From positions 559,339-623,338 of the forward strand of contig DHDP01000018.1 of NCBI GenBank assembly GCA_002399405.1: DNA of 64,000 nucleotides, given 5' to 3'. This stretch comes from Treponema sp. UBA4873. Lineage in GTDB: Bacteria > Spirochaetota > Spirochaetia > Treponematales > Treponemataceae. The notes below the pieces were generated by a model that saw only the letters and a program-made list of their open reading frames with translations, searched no databases and was not told the origin of the DNA. How positions within the stretch are numbered: the first letter of the stretch is position 1; every line of letters starts with the position of its first letter. Below are positions 1 through 7,744 of the stretch, piece by piece. The translations under genes and the position numbers were made by a program.

Positions 1-114
1 GTCGCGTTTGACGGCGTTCACTTTCGACGGTTCGTTGAGAACGCGGGAAACAGTGGCGGGGCTTACCTGTGCTTTCTTTGCGACATCATAAATCGTTGCG
101 GCATTCTGCGGCAT
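1..114 (-). CDS. LacI-family transcriptional regulator, N-terminal part only
   Basis: Reading from the ATG at 114 towards base 1 gives 38 residues that form a typical LacI/GalR DNA-binding head: a TIYDVAKKAQVSPATVSRVL helix-turn-helix, then the start of the hinge-side helix (LNEPSKVNA). The remainder of the protein, including the sugar-binding periplasmic-protein-like core, lies beyond the window. The start is supported by an AAGGAA Shine-Dalgarno about 7 nt upstream and by a strong promoter further up. Members of this family bind palindromic operators and are usually released by a sugar or sugar phosphate. Two operator-like palindromes lie in its own leader, so autoregulation is likely. Its target genes cannot be told from this window. 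Confidence 0.93.
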   Translation of the reverse strand, partial: MPQNAATIYDVAKKAQVSPATVSRVLNEPSKVNAVKRD

Positions 115-132
115 ATCCGTTCCTTGTGTCTG

Positions 133-160
133 TGAAACTGCTTTCACGAAACCAGTTTCA
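133..160 (-). promoter_or_regulatory. Two abutting LacI-type operator-like palindromes
   Basis: Two 14-bp imperfect palindromes sit back to back: TGAAACTGCTTTCA (133-146) and CGAAACCAGTTTCA (147-160). Both share a GAAA..TTTC frame of the kind bound by LacI/GalR dimers. The second touches the -10 box of the LacI gene promoter and both lie in the transcribed leader, a position that would block transcription when bound. The repeats are visible; the autoregulatory role is inferred. Confidence 0.6.
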
Positions 161-187
161 GTATACAGCGAGATTCCGAATTGTCAA
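160..187 (-). promoter_or_regulatory. Sigma70-type promoter of the LacI-family gene
   Basis: On the minus strand TTGACA (182-187) and TATACT (160-165) are separated by 16 bp, a near-consensus sigma70 promoter. The predicted start leaves a leader of roughly 40 nt with a Shine-Dalgarno before the ATG at 114. Confidence 0.75.
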
Positions 188-224
188 GAAAATTCGAACG
201 GAAAATGATTTTTTCGAAATGCGG

Positions 225-2534
225 TTAAAAACGGATATTTCCTATATCGAGCGATATGAAGGGAAGCACATATCCCTTCGTCGTACCTGTTCCGACGCGC
301 AGAAGAATGCCGAAGTTGTCCTGAATACGAATGCCCGCGTCGAATGAAGCGCGCCACTGCAGGTTTTCGAGAGACAGTTCCGCATAGCTGTCCCAGCTGT
401 TTCCCACGGCACCGGAGATGAAAAGCATCGTTTTCATGCCGAATACGGTCAGATCAGTCCTGGGGGAGAACTGAAGTGTGCCGCTTATTGCAGCCTTGTG
501 GATACGCCACGGAGCCTGCGCGGAAATCTGCGGGAAAAACCGGCGGTCGGCGAGAGAGAATCCGTATACCGGCTTGAGCCCGCTGAATTTGTTCAGCTGC
601 TGGCTGATGTCGGTGCCGGCGAATCCGTCGAAAATAAGGTTGAACGCATTCCCCAGCGGTACAGCGCCGATGAAATCAGCCTGCGTTATGTCGAAGAGCG
701 ACACATCCGCCTGTTTACTTATAGGAAGAACGCCTGTTCCCTGTATTGAAACATACGCGCCGCTTGTCGGAAAGCAGGTGGAGTCGAGCGTGTTGAGCGT
801 AAAATTTCCGAAAAAGTCACCCGTCATCATTGACACGCCGTCAGCGACGGCATCGCGCGTGTCGAACCAGTTTATCCCGGCGCCTGTTGAAAAAACATTG
901 CTCGTTCCCGCAAGCGTTACGCCGAATTTCTGATTTGCGGACGCCTTCTGTATCGTCATGAGCGACGAAGGGTAGTACGCCCATCCGGCGCTCGTGTTGT
1001 ATGCGCTGTCTTTGTAAACAAGCGTTGTCTGTGAAAACACGCGGGAGCCGAGCGGATGGCGGAACATGAGTTCGCCGCTGAACCCGTTGAATGCCGAAAT
1101 TTTTGCCGAGATGACGGAGCCGTATCCGGTAAGTCCCCGCCACTGAATGTCCGAAGAAAGCGCAACGCCGAGCGTCGAATCCATTGCAACAGTTCCGGCA
1201 AGATCTCCGCTGAAAAGAATCATGCCGTATTCCTTCTGCTCGGGACGCAGAATCAGTTCAAGCGTGCGGTTTCCTTCGCCGCCCGTTATCCTTGTTACGA
1301 CATTGCGGTATTTGCCGGTGTAGTAAATCGAGTCGGATAATTCCATAAAATCCGATTCGGTAAAATCCTTACCTTTGATTTTGTCGTACTGCTTTGTAAT
1401 GAACGCTTCGTCGGCCCTGTCTGCGTTTTGAATCGAAAGATGATTGACGGAAAGATATGTGTTGTCGCCGTACGAAGGTTTGTATTTTTTTTCCGTCCGC
1501 TTTTCTGCAGCCGCCTTTCCGTCCGGAAAAATCCGGTTATACAGCGCTTTGCACGCCGTCCGGTACTGTTCCATTGATTTTTTGCTTGCGCTGTATATCT
1601 TCGCTCCGCGGGCATATGATATGAGCGTTTCACCCGCGTAATCAGGATATATGTTAAGCGCGACGAACTGATTGTTGTTTCTGTTGCGGGCAGCCTGATC
1701 CATGTTTATCATCTGGAGAACAGCGACAAGCGGATTCGCGTCGAACTTCTGCGGATCGTTTTCCATACCGTCCGACAGCGACGAGACGATGATTATGTCG
1801 TATCCCATCTTTACGGCGACGTCCACGGGCGTGTCGTCGAGCGCAAGTCCGTCAACATAATACTGACCGTTTTTTTCGAACGGACGGAAGAGACCGGGAA
1901 TGCTTATACTCGACCGCACAGCCTCCGCAATGTCGCCGCTGTCGAGCACTTCGATTTCACCTTTAATAAGATTCGTCGTGACCGCGCGGAACGGAACGGG
2001 CAGGTCGTCGAAATTGAGGTTCGACGGAAGCCGTATTGTAAGTTCCTTGAAAAGTTCGTACGCGTTCTGCCCTGTGAGCACACCGTTTCCCATGCCGAGC
2101 GAAAAAGACCGTCCCATGCTTACGAACTGTATATTCACCGGAGCATTGAGCGTACTGTGTTCCCCGAGAATCTGTTCGAACGGCGAATACGGAGCGTCCT
2201 TCAGCACGGCTCCGCTGCTGAATATATACATCTGCTCAAGAATCTGCTTCGGTGTATATCCGGCACAGTAAAGCGCACCGCAGATAGCACCGGCACTGTT
2301 GCCGACGACCATATCAATGGGAATATGTTCTTCCTCGAGCAGTTCCAGAACGGGAATATGAGCGAACCCGCGGGCCCCGCCGCCCGATAGCACAAGCGCG
2401 ACGCTCGGTCTGCCTTTCGGCTTCGGAGGCGACGGAAGTGTTTCCGCTTTTATCGTCGATTCAAGCTGCGGTTCCGCGCAGAGCCTGATTAAAAAAAACG
2501 CCGAAGCGGTAAATACTGTGATACATCTCTTCAT
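225..2534 (-). CDS. Patatin-like phospholipase with C-terminal outer-membrane barrel domain
   Basis: 769 residues from the ATG at 2534. A signal peptide (MKRCITVFTASAFFLIRLCA) is followed by a patatin domain: oxyanion loop GGGARG at about 51-56, nucleophile elbow GNSAG with Ser near 80, and the Asp-Gly of the Ser-Asp dyad (VDG) near 228. The second half lacks patatin motifs, is rich in alternating beta-strand sequence and ends in phenylalanine, as outer-membrane barrels do; this is the PlpD/FplA-type layout (patatin, POTRA-like linker, Omp85-like barrel). It probably acts at the outer membrane as a lipase. An in-frame ATG at 2639 would add 35 residues without signal-peptide character; I chose 2534 because it gives a clean signal peptide and a TATACT box lies 8 nt upstream, suggesting a leaderless mRNA. 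Confidence 0.88.
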   Translation of the reverse strand: MKRCITVFTASAFFLIRLCAEPQLESTIKAETLPSPPKPKGRPSVALVLSGGGARGFAHIPVLELLEEEHIPIDMVVGNSAGAICGALYCAGYTPKQILEQMYIFSSGAVLKDAPYSPFEQILGEHSTLNAPVNIQFVSMGRSFSLGMGNGVLTGQNAYELFKELTIRLPSNLNFDDLPVPFRAVTTNLIKGEIEVLDSGDIAEAVRSSISIPGLFRPFEKNGQYYVDGLALDDTPVDVAVKMGYDIIIVSSLSDGMENDPQKFDANPLVAVLQMINMDQAARNRNNNQFVALNIYPDYAGETLISYARGAKIYSASKKSMEQYRTACKALYNRIFPDGKAAAEKRTEKKYKPSYGDNTYLSVNHLSIQNADRADEAFITKQYDKIKGKDFTESDFMELSDSIYYTGKYRNVVTRITGGEGNRTLELILRPEQKEYGMILFSGDLAGTVAMDSTLGVALSSDIQWRGLTGYGSVISAKISAFNGFSGELMFRHPLGSRVFSQTTLVYKDSAYNTSAGWAYYPSSLMTIQKASANQKFGVTLAGTSNVFSTGAGINWFDTRDAVADGVSMMTGDFFGNFTLNTLDSTCFPTSGAYVSIQGTGVLPISKQADVSLFDITQADFIGAVPLGNAFNLIFDGFAGTDISQQLNKFSGLKPVYGFSLADRRFFPQISAQAPWRIHKAAISGTLQFSPRTDLTVFGMKTMLFISGAVGNSWDSYAELSLENLQWRASFDAGIRIQDNFGILLRVGTGTTKGYVLPFISLDIGNIRF

Positions 2535-2542
2535 TAATACTG

Positions 2543-2548
2543 AGTATA
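2543..2548 (-). promoter_or_regulatory. -10 box close to the patatin gene start
   Basis: TATACT on the minus strand (2543-2548) lies 8 nt before the ATG at 2534, so the transcript would begin within a few bases of the start codon. No good -35 or Shine-Dalgarno is seen. Confidence 0.4.
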
Positions 2549-2704
2549 ACATGAAGAATGGATGATATTGAATATGGGGAGGAATACAATCGATTCCTCT
2601 CCCTGAAATAGAGCTCTTCCATAAAGATTCTGTCTTCATCGTTTCCGTTGCGGATACTGTCGGTAAATAAATTAGTTCAAATATAACATTGTATTACGTA
2701 TTTT

Positions 2705-2721
2705 ATGTAAATATATTACAT
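2705..2721. promoter_or_regulatory. Perfect inverted repeat upstream of the sugar operon promoter
   Basis: ATGTAA-ATATA-TTACAT is a perfect 6+5+6 inverted repeat that ends 16 bp before the -35 box of the sugar operon. A partial third copy (TTGTAA, 2725-2730) follows. Its position suits an activator site or an upstream operator; the protein that binds is unknown. Confidence 0.45.
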
Positions 2722-2737
2722 TTTTTGTAAAATAAAT

Positions 2738-2767
2738 TTGACAAAATAAACATTGTATGTGTATAAT
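2738..2767 (+). promoter_or_regulatory. Promoter of the sugar uptake/catabolism operon
   Basis: TTGACA (2738-2743) and TATAAT (2762-2767) are both consensus hexamers, 18 bp apart. They give a leader of about 90 nt before the binding-protein gene at 2866. This is the only strong promoter seen for the operon that runs to 14603. Confidence 0.8.
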
Positions 2768-2797
2768 ATTTACATTGAAGGACGGGGAACATGTGAT

Positions 2798-2834
2798 TGC
2801 ACGTCCGTGCACAGATATGCCTTGTCCGACAGGG
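2798..2834 (+). repeat. Two small hairpins in the sugar operon leader
   Basis: TGCAC-GTCC-GTGCA (2798-2811) is a perfect 5-bp hairpin with a GTCC loop. CCTTGT-CCG-ACAGGG (2820-2834) is a 6-bp hairpin with one G-T pair. Both lie between the promoter and the AGGAGG of the first gene. The GTCC loop recurs elsewhere in the window. Confidence 0.5.
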
Positions 2835-2865
2835 TTGTACCTGATTTTTTTCATAGGAGGAAATT

Positions 2866-4119
2866 ATGAAGAAGAAACTGTTGGCTATCATGGTTATTGC
2901 CATGATTATTCCCGCTGTTGTCTGTGCGAAAGGGCGGAAAAAAGAAAAAGTTGTGACTTTGAATCTCCGGATGGGCGTTTATTCGCCGGTGAATCTGATC
3001 AAAGCCTTTGAAGCGGAAAATCCTGATATCAAAATTAACTGGATTAAAATGCCGTCGAATTCCGATACGGTACATGATTCTCTGGTAACAATGCTTTCGG
3101 CCGGCGACGATACTACTGATATTTACAGTGTTGACGTTGTCTGGCCTGCGGAATTTGCTTCTTCCGGCTGGGCACTTCCATTAAACAAATACCTGACGAC
3201 GGCGGAAAAGAATCAGTATCTGAAAGGTCCGTTGAATGCCGGCATTTACAAGGGAGAAACGTGGGCGCTTCCGCTGTTTACTGACGGCGGAATGTTGTAC
3301 TACCGGGCTGATCTGCTTGAAAAATACGGATACAAACCGCCGAAGACTTGGGACGAGCTTGTAAAGATCGCGAAAGATATACAGTCGAAAGAAAAAGATA
3401 TGATCGGTTTTACATGGCAGGGGGCACAGTATGAAGGGCTTATATGCAACGCGCTTGAATATATCTGGGGAAACGATGCCGACGTTCTCGGGACGAACGG
3501 GAAAGCCGTACTGAATTCACCGAATGCGGCAGAAGCGATTCAGTTTATGGCCGATCTTATTCACAAATATCAGATTACTCCTGAGGGAGTCGTAAACTGG
3601 ACGGAAGAGGAATCTTTGAAAGTATTTCTCGACGGGCGTGCCGTGTTTATGAGGAACTGGCCGTACGCATGGCAGGAATGTGAAAAATCTGGTGTAGTGA
3701 GAGGAAAAGTCGGAGTCGTTCCAATGCCGAAGGGATTCCACGGAAAAGACGGAGCTGCATGCCTCGGCGGATGGAGCCTTATGATTGCCGCGAACACAAA
3801 ACATGCTGCCGAAGCGGTAAAATTCATAAAATTTGCAACGAGTACGGATACCGGTCAGAAAGCCATTATGTATGAAAACGGGGTTATTCCGGTGCTTGAC
3901 CGGCTGTATCATGACAAAGAAGTAATTGCAAAATATCCGTACTATACGAATTTTTATAATGTGTTCCTGACTACGCATCCGCGCCCCGTCTCTCCGTATT
4001 ATGCGGAACTGAGCGACGCGATGCAGGTTGATATTCACAGTGTACTGCTCGGAGAAAAAACTGCAGTACAGATGCTTCCCGGGCTTGAGACAGGACTTAA
4101 TAAAATCCTTTCACAATAA
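2866..4119 (+). CDS. ABC sugar transporter, substrate-binding protein (CUT1 family)
   Basis: 417 residues with an export signal (MKKKLLAIMVIAMIIPAVVCA) and a cluster-B type binding fold: the family feature LIKAFEAENPDIKINWIKMP near 45-65, SVDVVWPAEFASSGW near 90-105, and WALPLFTDGGMLYYRADLLEKYG near 130-150. The Cys in AVVCAKG could be a relaxed spirochaetal lipobox or simply part of a signal-peptidase site. The protein would present a sugar or oligosaccharide to the two permeases encoded next. AGGAGG precedes the ATG. It heads the operon and a hairpin follows it, as is common where the binding protein must outnumber the permeases. The ligand cannot be told from the sequence. Confidence 0.92.
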   Translation: MKKKLLAIMVIAMIIPAVVCAKGRKKEKVVTLNLRMGVYSPVNLIKAFEAENPDIKINWIKMPSNSDTVHDSLVTMLSAGDDTTDIYSVDVVWPAEFASSGWALPLNKYLTTAEKNQYLKGPLNAGIYKGETWALPLFTDGGMLYYRADLLEKYGYKPPKTWDELVKIAKDIQSKEKDMIGFTWQGAQYEGLICNALEYIWGNDADVLGTNGKAVLNSPNAAEAIQFMADLIHKYQITPEGVVNWTEEESLKVFLDGRAVFMRNWPYAWQECEKSGVVRGKVGVVPMPKGFHGKDGAACLGGWSLMIAANTKHAAEAVKFIKFATSTDTGQKAIMYENGVIPVLDRLYHDKEVIAKYPYYTNFYNVFLTTHPRPVSPYYAELSDAMQVDIHSVLLGEKTAVQMLPGLETGLNKILSQ

Positions 4120-4162
4120 GCACGGAAATAAAGCATTTGAAAGACTGAGGTGAAGAAGAAAG

Positions 4163-4236
4163 GATGCTGTCCAGGAAGTAATGAATTGTGCAGAAAACAG
4201 TATAACCGGTTGGTATGTATCTTTTTGGACAGCATC
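4163..4236 (+). repeat. Intercistronic stem-loop after the binding-protein gene
   Basis: GATGCTGTCC (4163-4172) pairs perfectly with GGACAGCATC (4227-4236) across a 54-nt loop. A second hairpin, TCCGGTA/TACCGGA (4242-4260), follows. There is no U-run, so this looks like an mRNA stability or processing element between the binding protein and permease genes, not a full terminator. Confidence 0.55.
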
Positions 4237-4291
4237 TGTTTTCCGGTAAACAATACCGGAGGCTGCAAATGCAAAGGCATATGAGGACCAT

Positions 4292-5209
4292 ATGAGGATA
4301 GTGATGAGAAATAAAAACTTTATCAGCCGCAGCGTGCTGGAAAATATAACCGGGTATTCTTTCTTATTACCCGCTCTGCTTATTGTTTTTTTTGTGATGT
4401 TTTATCCGGTTTTTTTTACGGTAAAACTGAGTTTTATGGATTATGCACTGCAATTTAATAAGAAAGAATTTACAGGACTCGCTAATTACACTGCATTGTT
4501 TCACGATACACAGTTTCTTTCTTCTATCGGGCGTACGTGTGTATTTACAATAAGCAGTGTAATTCTTGAACTTGTGTTCGGTTTGGGCATAGCCCTGCTT
4601 GCCAATGCCCGTTTGCGCGGGAACGGATTGCTCCGTACCGTGATGCTTATTCCGTGGGCTATCCCCACTGTTATATCGGCCGTGCTGTGGAAATTCATGC
4701 TGAACGATCAGTTCGGAATATTGAATTTTATTTTTTCACGGCTGGGTTTTATCAGCGAATACAAAGCATGGCTTGCGTTCCCGAAATCCGCAGTAGGCTC
4801 TACGATTCTGATCGACGCATGGAAAACGACGCCGTTTGTTTTTATCCTGCTGCTTGCCGGTTTACAGGTTATACCGAAGGAAGAATATGAGGCGGCGAGT
4901 ATAGACGGAGCTTCGGCATTTCAGAAATTCCTGTATGTCACCATGCCGGAAATAGCGAAAGTCGTATTTATTACGCTGCTGTTCAGAACAATGGATGCAT
5001 TCCGTGTATTCGACATGGTGGTGAATCTCACAAACGGAGGACCGGGGAACGCGACGGAATATGTGACGCTGGAAGCATATAAAACCATATTCAGAAATCT
5101 GAAAATAGGATACGGCTCCGCGATGTCCGTAGTCATTTTTATTATTATTATGCTTTTTTCGACAATGTATTTACTGCTTTTGATGAGAGATAAAAAACAG
5201 AAAAATTAG
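4292..5209 (+). CDS. ABC sugar transporter permease (MalF-like)
   Basis: 305 residues with six predicted membrane helices, the first at about 17-40 (YSFLLPALLIVFFVMFYPVF). The EAA loop that docks on the ATPase is EYEAASIDGASAFQKFLYVT near 199-218. With the next gene it forms the membrane channel for the sugar delivered by the 2866 protein. The ATG at 4292 has GAGGA 4 nt upstream; an in-frame ATG at 4304 also has a GAGGA and would drop four residues. No ATP-binding subunit is encoded in this operon, so a shared MsmX/UgpC-type ATPase encoded elsewhere is expected. Confidence 0.93.
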   Translation: MRIVMRNKNFISRSVLENITGYSFLLPALLIVFFVMFYPVFFTVKLSFMDYALQFNKKEFTGLANYTALFHDTQFLSSIGRTCVFTISSVILELVFGLGIALLANARLRGNGLLRTVMLIPWAIPTVISAVLWKFMLNDQFGILNFIFSRLGFISEYKAWLAFPKSAVGSTILIDAWKTTPFVFILLLAGLQVIPKEEYEAASIDGASAFQKFLYVTMPEIAKVVFITLLFRTMDAFRVFDMVVNLTNGGPGNATEYVTLEAYKTIFRNLKIGYGSAMSVVIFIIIMLFSTMYLLLLMRDKKQKN

Positions 5210-5247
5210 GCTGGTGTACGGCTGACATAGTTTTGTAGGAGGTTTCT

Positions 5248-6114
5248 ATGGTACATACGGGCAGATCGGAAAGAATCGGAAAACTGTTGTTTTATAGTGC
5301 GATACTTGCGGTTATTGCGCTCTGCATATTTCCCCTGTTGTGGCAGTGTCTGGCATCTTTTAATTTTGAGGACAAACTGTTCCGCAAGGATCTTCATGTC
5401 CTGCCAGATCCGCCGACGCTGCAGAATTACAAGAACGTATTTCTGACAGGAGAATCGAATTTCGGCAGTACGTCTTTTTTCAGATACATGTGCAACTCGC
5501 TGCTGATTTCCGTCACAGTGACGGCAGCCTGTCTCTTTATCGGTTCGCTCAGCGGCTATGCACTCGGAAAGGTGCATTTTATGGGGAAGAACGTTATACT
5601 CGGCGTTTTCCTGATAGGTTCCATGTTTCCGCAGATTGCGATAATGAGTCCGCTGTTTCTGTTTTTCAAACGGATACACCTGATGAATTCCTATATGAGT
5701 CTGATTATTCCGTATATTGCTTTCAATTTGCCGCTTTCCGTCTGGGTTTTGAGCACGTTTTATACGCAGGTACCGGTGGAGCTTAAGGATTCCGCTACAA
5801 TAGACGGATGCGGTGAATTTCAGATATACAGCCACATAATGACGCCTCTTGTTATTCAGGGATTCGTTGCGGTCGGACTGCTTATTATTATTAATTGCTG
5901 GAATGAATTTATTTTTGCTTCGACATTTATCCTTTCCGACAAGCTGCGGACAATTCCAGTGGCGGTTGCTCTTTTTCCGGGAGTACACAATACGCTGCCG
6001 TGGGGACAGATTTCTGCGGCGTCGTTTGCATGTACGATTCCGGTTATTCTGATAGTTCTTTTTTTCCAGAAGAAGATTGTTTCGGGCCTTACGGCAGGAG
6101 CCGTAAAAGGCTGA
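5248..6114 (+). CDS. ABC sugar transporter permease (MalG-like)
   Basis: 288 residues, six predicted membrane helices, first helix near 12-34 (LLFYSAILAVIALCIFPLLW). The EAA loop is ELKDSATIDGCGEFQIYSHI near 180-199, with Asp-Gly at the expected positions. Strong AGGAGG before the ATG. It pairs with the 4292 permease; the C-terminal GLTAGAVKG ending is typical of the MalG group. Substrate is not resolved. Confidence 0.93.
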   Translation: MVHTGRSERIGKLLFYSAILAVIALCIFPLLWQCLASFNFEDKLFRKDLHVLPDPPTLQNYKNVFLTGESNFGSTSFFRYMCNSLLISVTVTAACLFIGSLSGYALGKVHFMGKNVILGVFLIGSMFPQIAIMSPLFLFFKRIHLMNSYMSLIIPYIAFNLPLSVWVLSTFYTQVPVELKDSATIDGCGEFQIYSHIMTPLVIQGFVAVGLLIIINCWNEFIFASTFILSDKLRTIPVAVALFPGVHNTLPWGQISAASFACTIPVILIVLFFQKKIVSGLTAGAVKG

Positions 6115-6182
6115 CGTAACAATTAACAATATAGCGAATAGTATTTATTTCCGGGGTATACCCGACTTTATCAGGAGAAATT

Positions 6183-6749
6183 ATGGATAACAAAAACATT
6201 GCGGAGAACGAGAGAAAAGTTGCTGCGGAGATATTCGATACGCTGACCCGTATTGATCCCGGTGCAATCGAATCCGCTATGAAACTTATCAGAGAAACCG
6301 GCCGCAAGTTTTTTCTTGGACTCGGCAGGGGCGGTCTTGCGGTAAAAGCGTTTGAAATGCGGTTGTTCCATCTCGGATTTCAGGCGTTTGAAGTATGGGG
6401 AATCAACACACCGCCCGTTACGGAGAACGACCTGCTCGTCATCGTATCGTGCTCGGGCAATACGGAAACGACTGTCAACATAGCGGAAAAAGCGAAGGCG
6501 TACGGAGCAAAAATCATGCTTTTTACGACGAATCCCGATTCTGTTCTGGGCCGGATGGCTGACAGTACGATACAGATTCAGGCACCGAGTATGAAGCTTC
6601 ACGAAGGAAAGGATGCATCAGTCCAGCTGATGAACAGCCTGTTTGAACAAAGCGTGTTTATCATCGGGGACATCATTACGCTGTGTCTGACGCAGGAGAT
6701 GCGGCTTGAACCTGAGAAAATAGAAAAAAATCATGCAAATCTGGAATAG
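6183..6749 (+). CDS. SIS-domain sugar-phosphate isomerase (6-phospho-3-hexuloisomerase-like)
   Basis: 188 residues, a single SIS domain: FFLGLGRGGLAVKAFEMRL near 39-57, NTPPVTENDLLVIVSCSGNTETT near 76-98 with the phosphate-binding Ser/Thr turn, and LHEGKDASVQLMNSLFEQS near 140-158. Size and layout match HxlB-type phosphohexuloisomerases, which interconvert 3-hexulose 6-phosphate and fructose 6-phosphate. It is followed after 20 nt by a ROK kinase, then an epimerase of the ribulose-phosphate/allulose-phosphate family, so aldose-ketose isomerisation of a phosphosugar is the likely role. A phosphosugar-binding regulator lacking HTH is less likely because of the enzyme context. Confidence 0.82.
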   Translation: MDNKNIAENERKVAAEIFDTLTRIDPGAIESAMKLIRETGRKFFLGLGRGGLAVKAFEMRLFHLGFQAFEVWGINTPPVTENDLLVIVSCSGNTETTVNIAEKAKAYGAKIMLFTTNPDSVLGRMADSTIQIQAPSMKLHEGKDASVQLMNSLFEQSVFIIGDIITLCLTQEMRLEPEKIEKNHANLE

Positions 6750-6769
6750 ACAGAAAAGAGGAGCTTAGG

Positions 6770-7744
6770 TTGAATATGGATTTTGTAATCGGTATAGATG
6801 TGGGCGGGACAAAAATACTCGTGGGGGCCTGCGATATGAATTTCAATCTGCTTGTATCGAAGAAGGTTCCGACGAACGCACATTCGGATACAAAGGAACA
6901 GATTACGCAGCGTATGATTGCGTGTATCCGCGACGTGATAGACGAGACAGAGAAAACGCACAGCGGATATACGCTCAGTGCAATCGGCATCGGTGCGCCC
7001 GGACCTGTCGACAGTGCAAAGGGTGTCGTCATCGATGCGGGAAATCTCGGCAACTGGCATCATGTTCCCATAGTCAGCATTCTTTCCGGCGAATTCGGAG
7101 TTCCGTCGTTTCTTGAGAAGGACGGCAATACGGCGGCGCTCGGGGAGTTTATGCTCGGTGCCGGCAGAGGAACCAGAAATCTTGCGGTAGTCACTGTGGG
7201 AACCGGTTTGGGATGCGGGCTTATACTGAACGGACAGATTTACAGCGGACGGTTCGGTTTTGCCGGAGAGTTCGGTCATATTGTGATTTCGGAGCAGAAG
7301 ATTCCCTGCGTGTGCGGCGGATACGGCTGTCTGGAAATGTTCACATGCGGCAGGGCGATGGTACGGATGATGAAGGAAGCGATAGCTGCCGGAAAATCAT
7401 CCTGCCTTTCAGGCGATTTTACCGCAGTCGATATTCAGCATGCTGCTGAGTCGGGAGACGAGCTTGCGCTTGCTGTTATCAGGGAAGCCGGCGATTACCT
7501 TGGGCGGGGGCTTGTGAGCCTGATCAATCTGCTCGGACCGGACAAGGTGCTGATCGGCGGCGGTGTTTCAAATCTGGGGAATGTTCTTCTTGATACGACA
7601 AAAAGCGTGGTGCACGATCGGGCGTATACATTCTACAGGGATACACCGATTGAACGGACTACACTCGGAACAAATTCCGGCCTTTTTGGGGCCGCTGTAC
7701 TTGCAAAACGAAGTTTGGAATCAGCGGAGGTGTGCAATGGCTGA
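6770..7744 (+). CDS. ROK-family sugar kinase
   Basis: 324 residues. ATP-binding phosphate loop IGIDVGGTKI near 6-15, catalytic region LEKDGNTAALGEF near 115-127, GTGLGCGLI near 145-153, and the ROK zinc site: His in GEFGHIVIS followed by CVCGGYGCLE with three Cys (about 165-195). No HTH, so it is a kinase not an NagC-type repressor. Substrate could be glucose, allose, N-acetylmannosamine or a similar hexose. I take the TTG at 6770 as start because an AGGAG lies 6 nt before it; the ATG at 6776 is only two codons further. The last 8 nt overlap the next gene. Confidence 0.9.
   Translation: MNMDFVIGIDVGGTKILVGACDMNFNLLVSKKVPTNAHSDTKEQITQRMIACIRDVIDETEKTHSGYTLSAIGIGAPGPVDSAKGVVIDAGNLGNWHHVPIVSILSGEFGVPSFLEKDGNTAALGEFMLGAGRGTRNLAVVTVGTGLGCGLILNGQIYSGRFGFAGEFGHIVISEQKIPCVCGGYGCLEMFTCGRAMVRMMKEAIAAGKSSCLSGDFTAVDIQHAAESGDELALAVIREAGDYLGRGLVSLINLLGPDKVLIGGGVSNLGNVLLDTTKSVVHDRAYTFYRDTPIERTTLGTNSGLFGAAVLAKRSLESAEVCNG

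Noticed and set aside
69..347. Open reading frame on the + strand over the LacI gene start
   Set aside because: Antisense to the LacI head and its promoter, no family motif; the minus-strand HTH is unmistakable.
2639..2639. Upstream ATG for the patatin gene
   Set aside because: The extra 35 residues are polar and would bury the signal peptide; a -10 box lies within that stretch.
5206..6129. Long minus-strand frame of 307 residues opposite the MalG-like permease
   Set aside because: Shadow of the permease: highly basic, low complexity, no motif and no Shine-Dalgarno.
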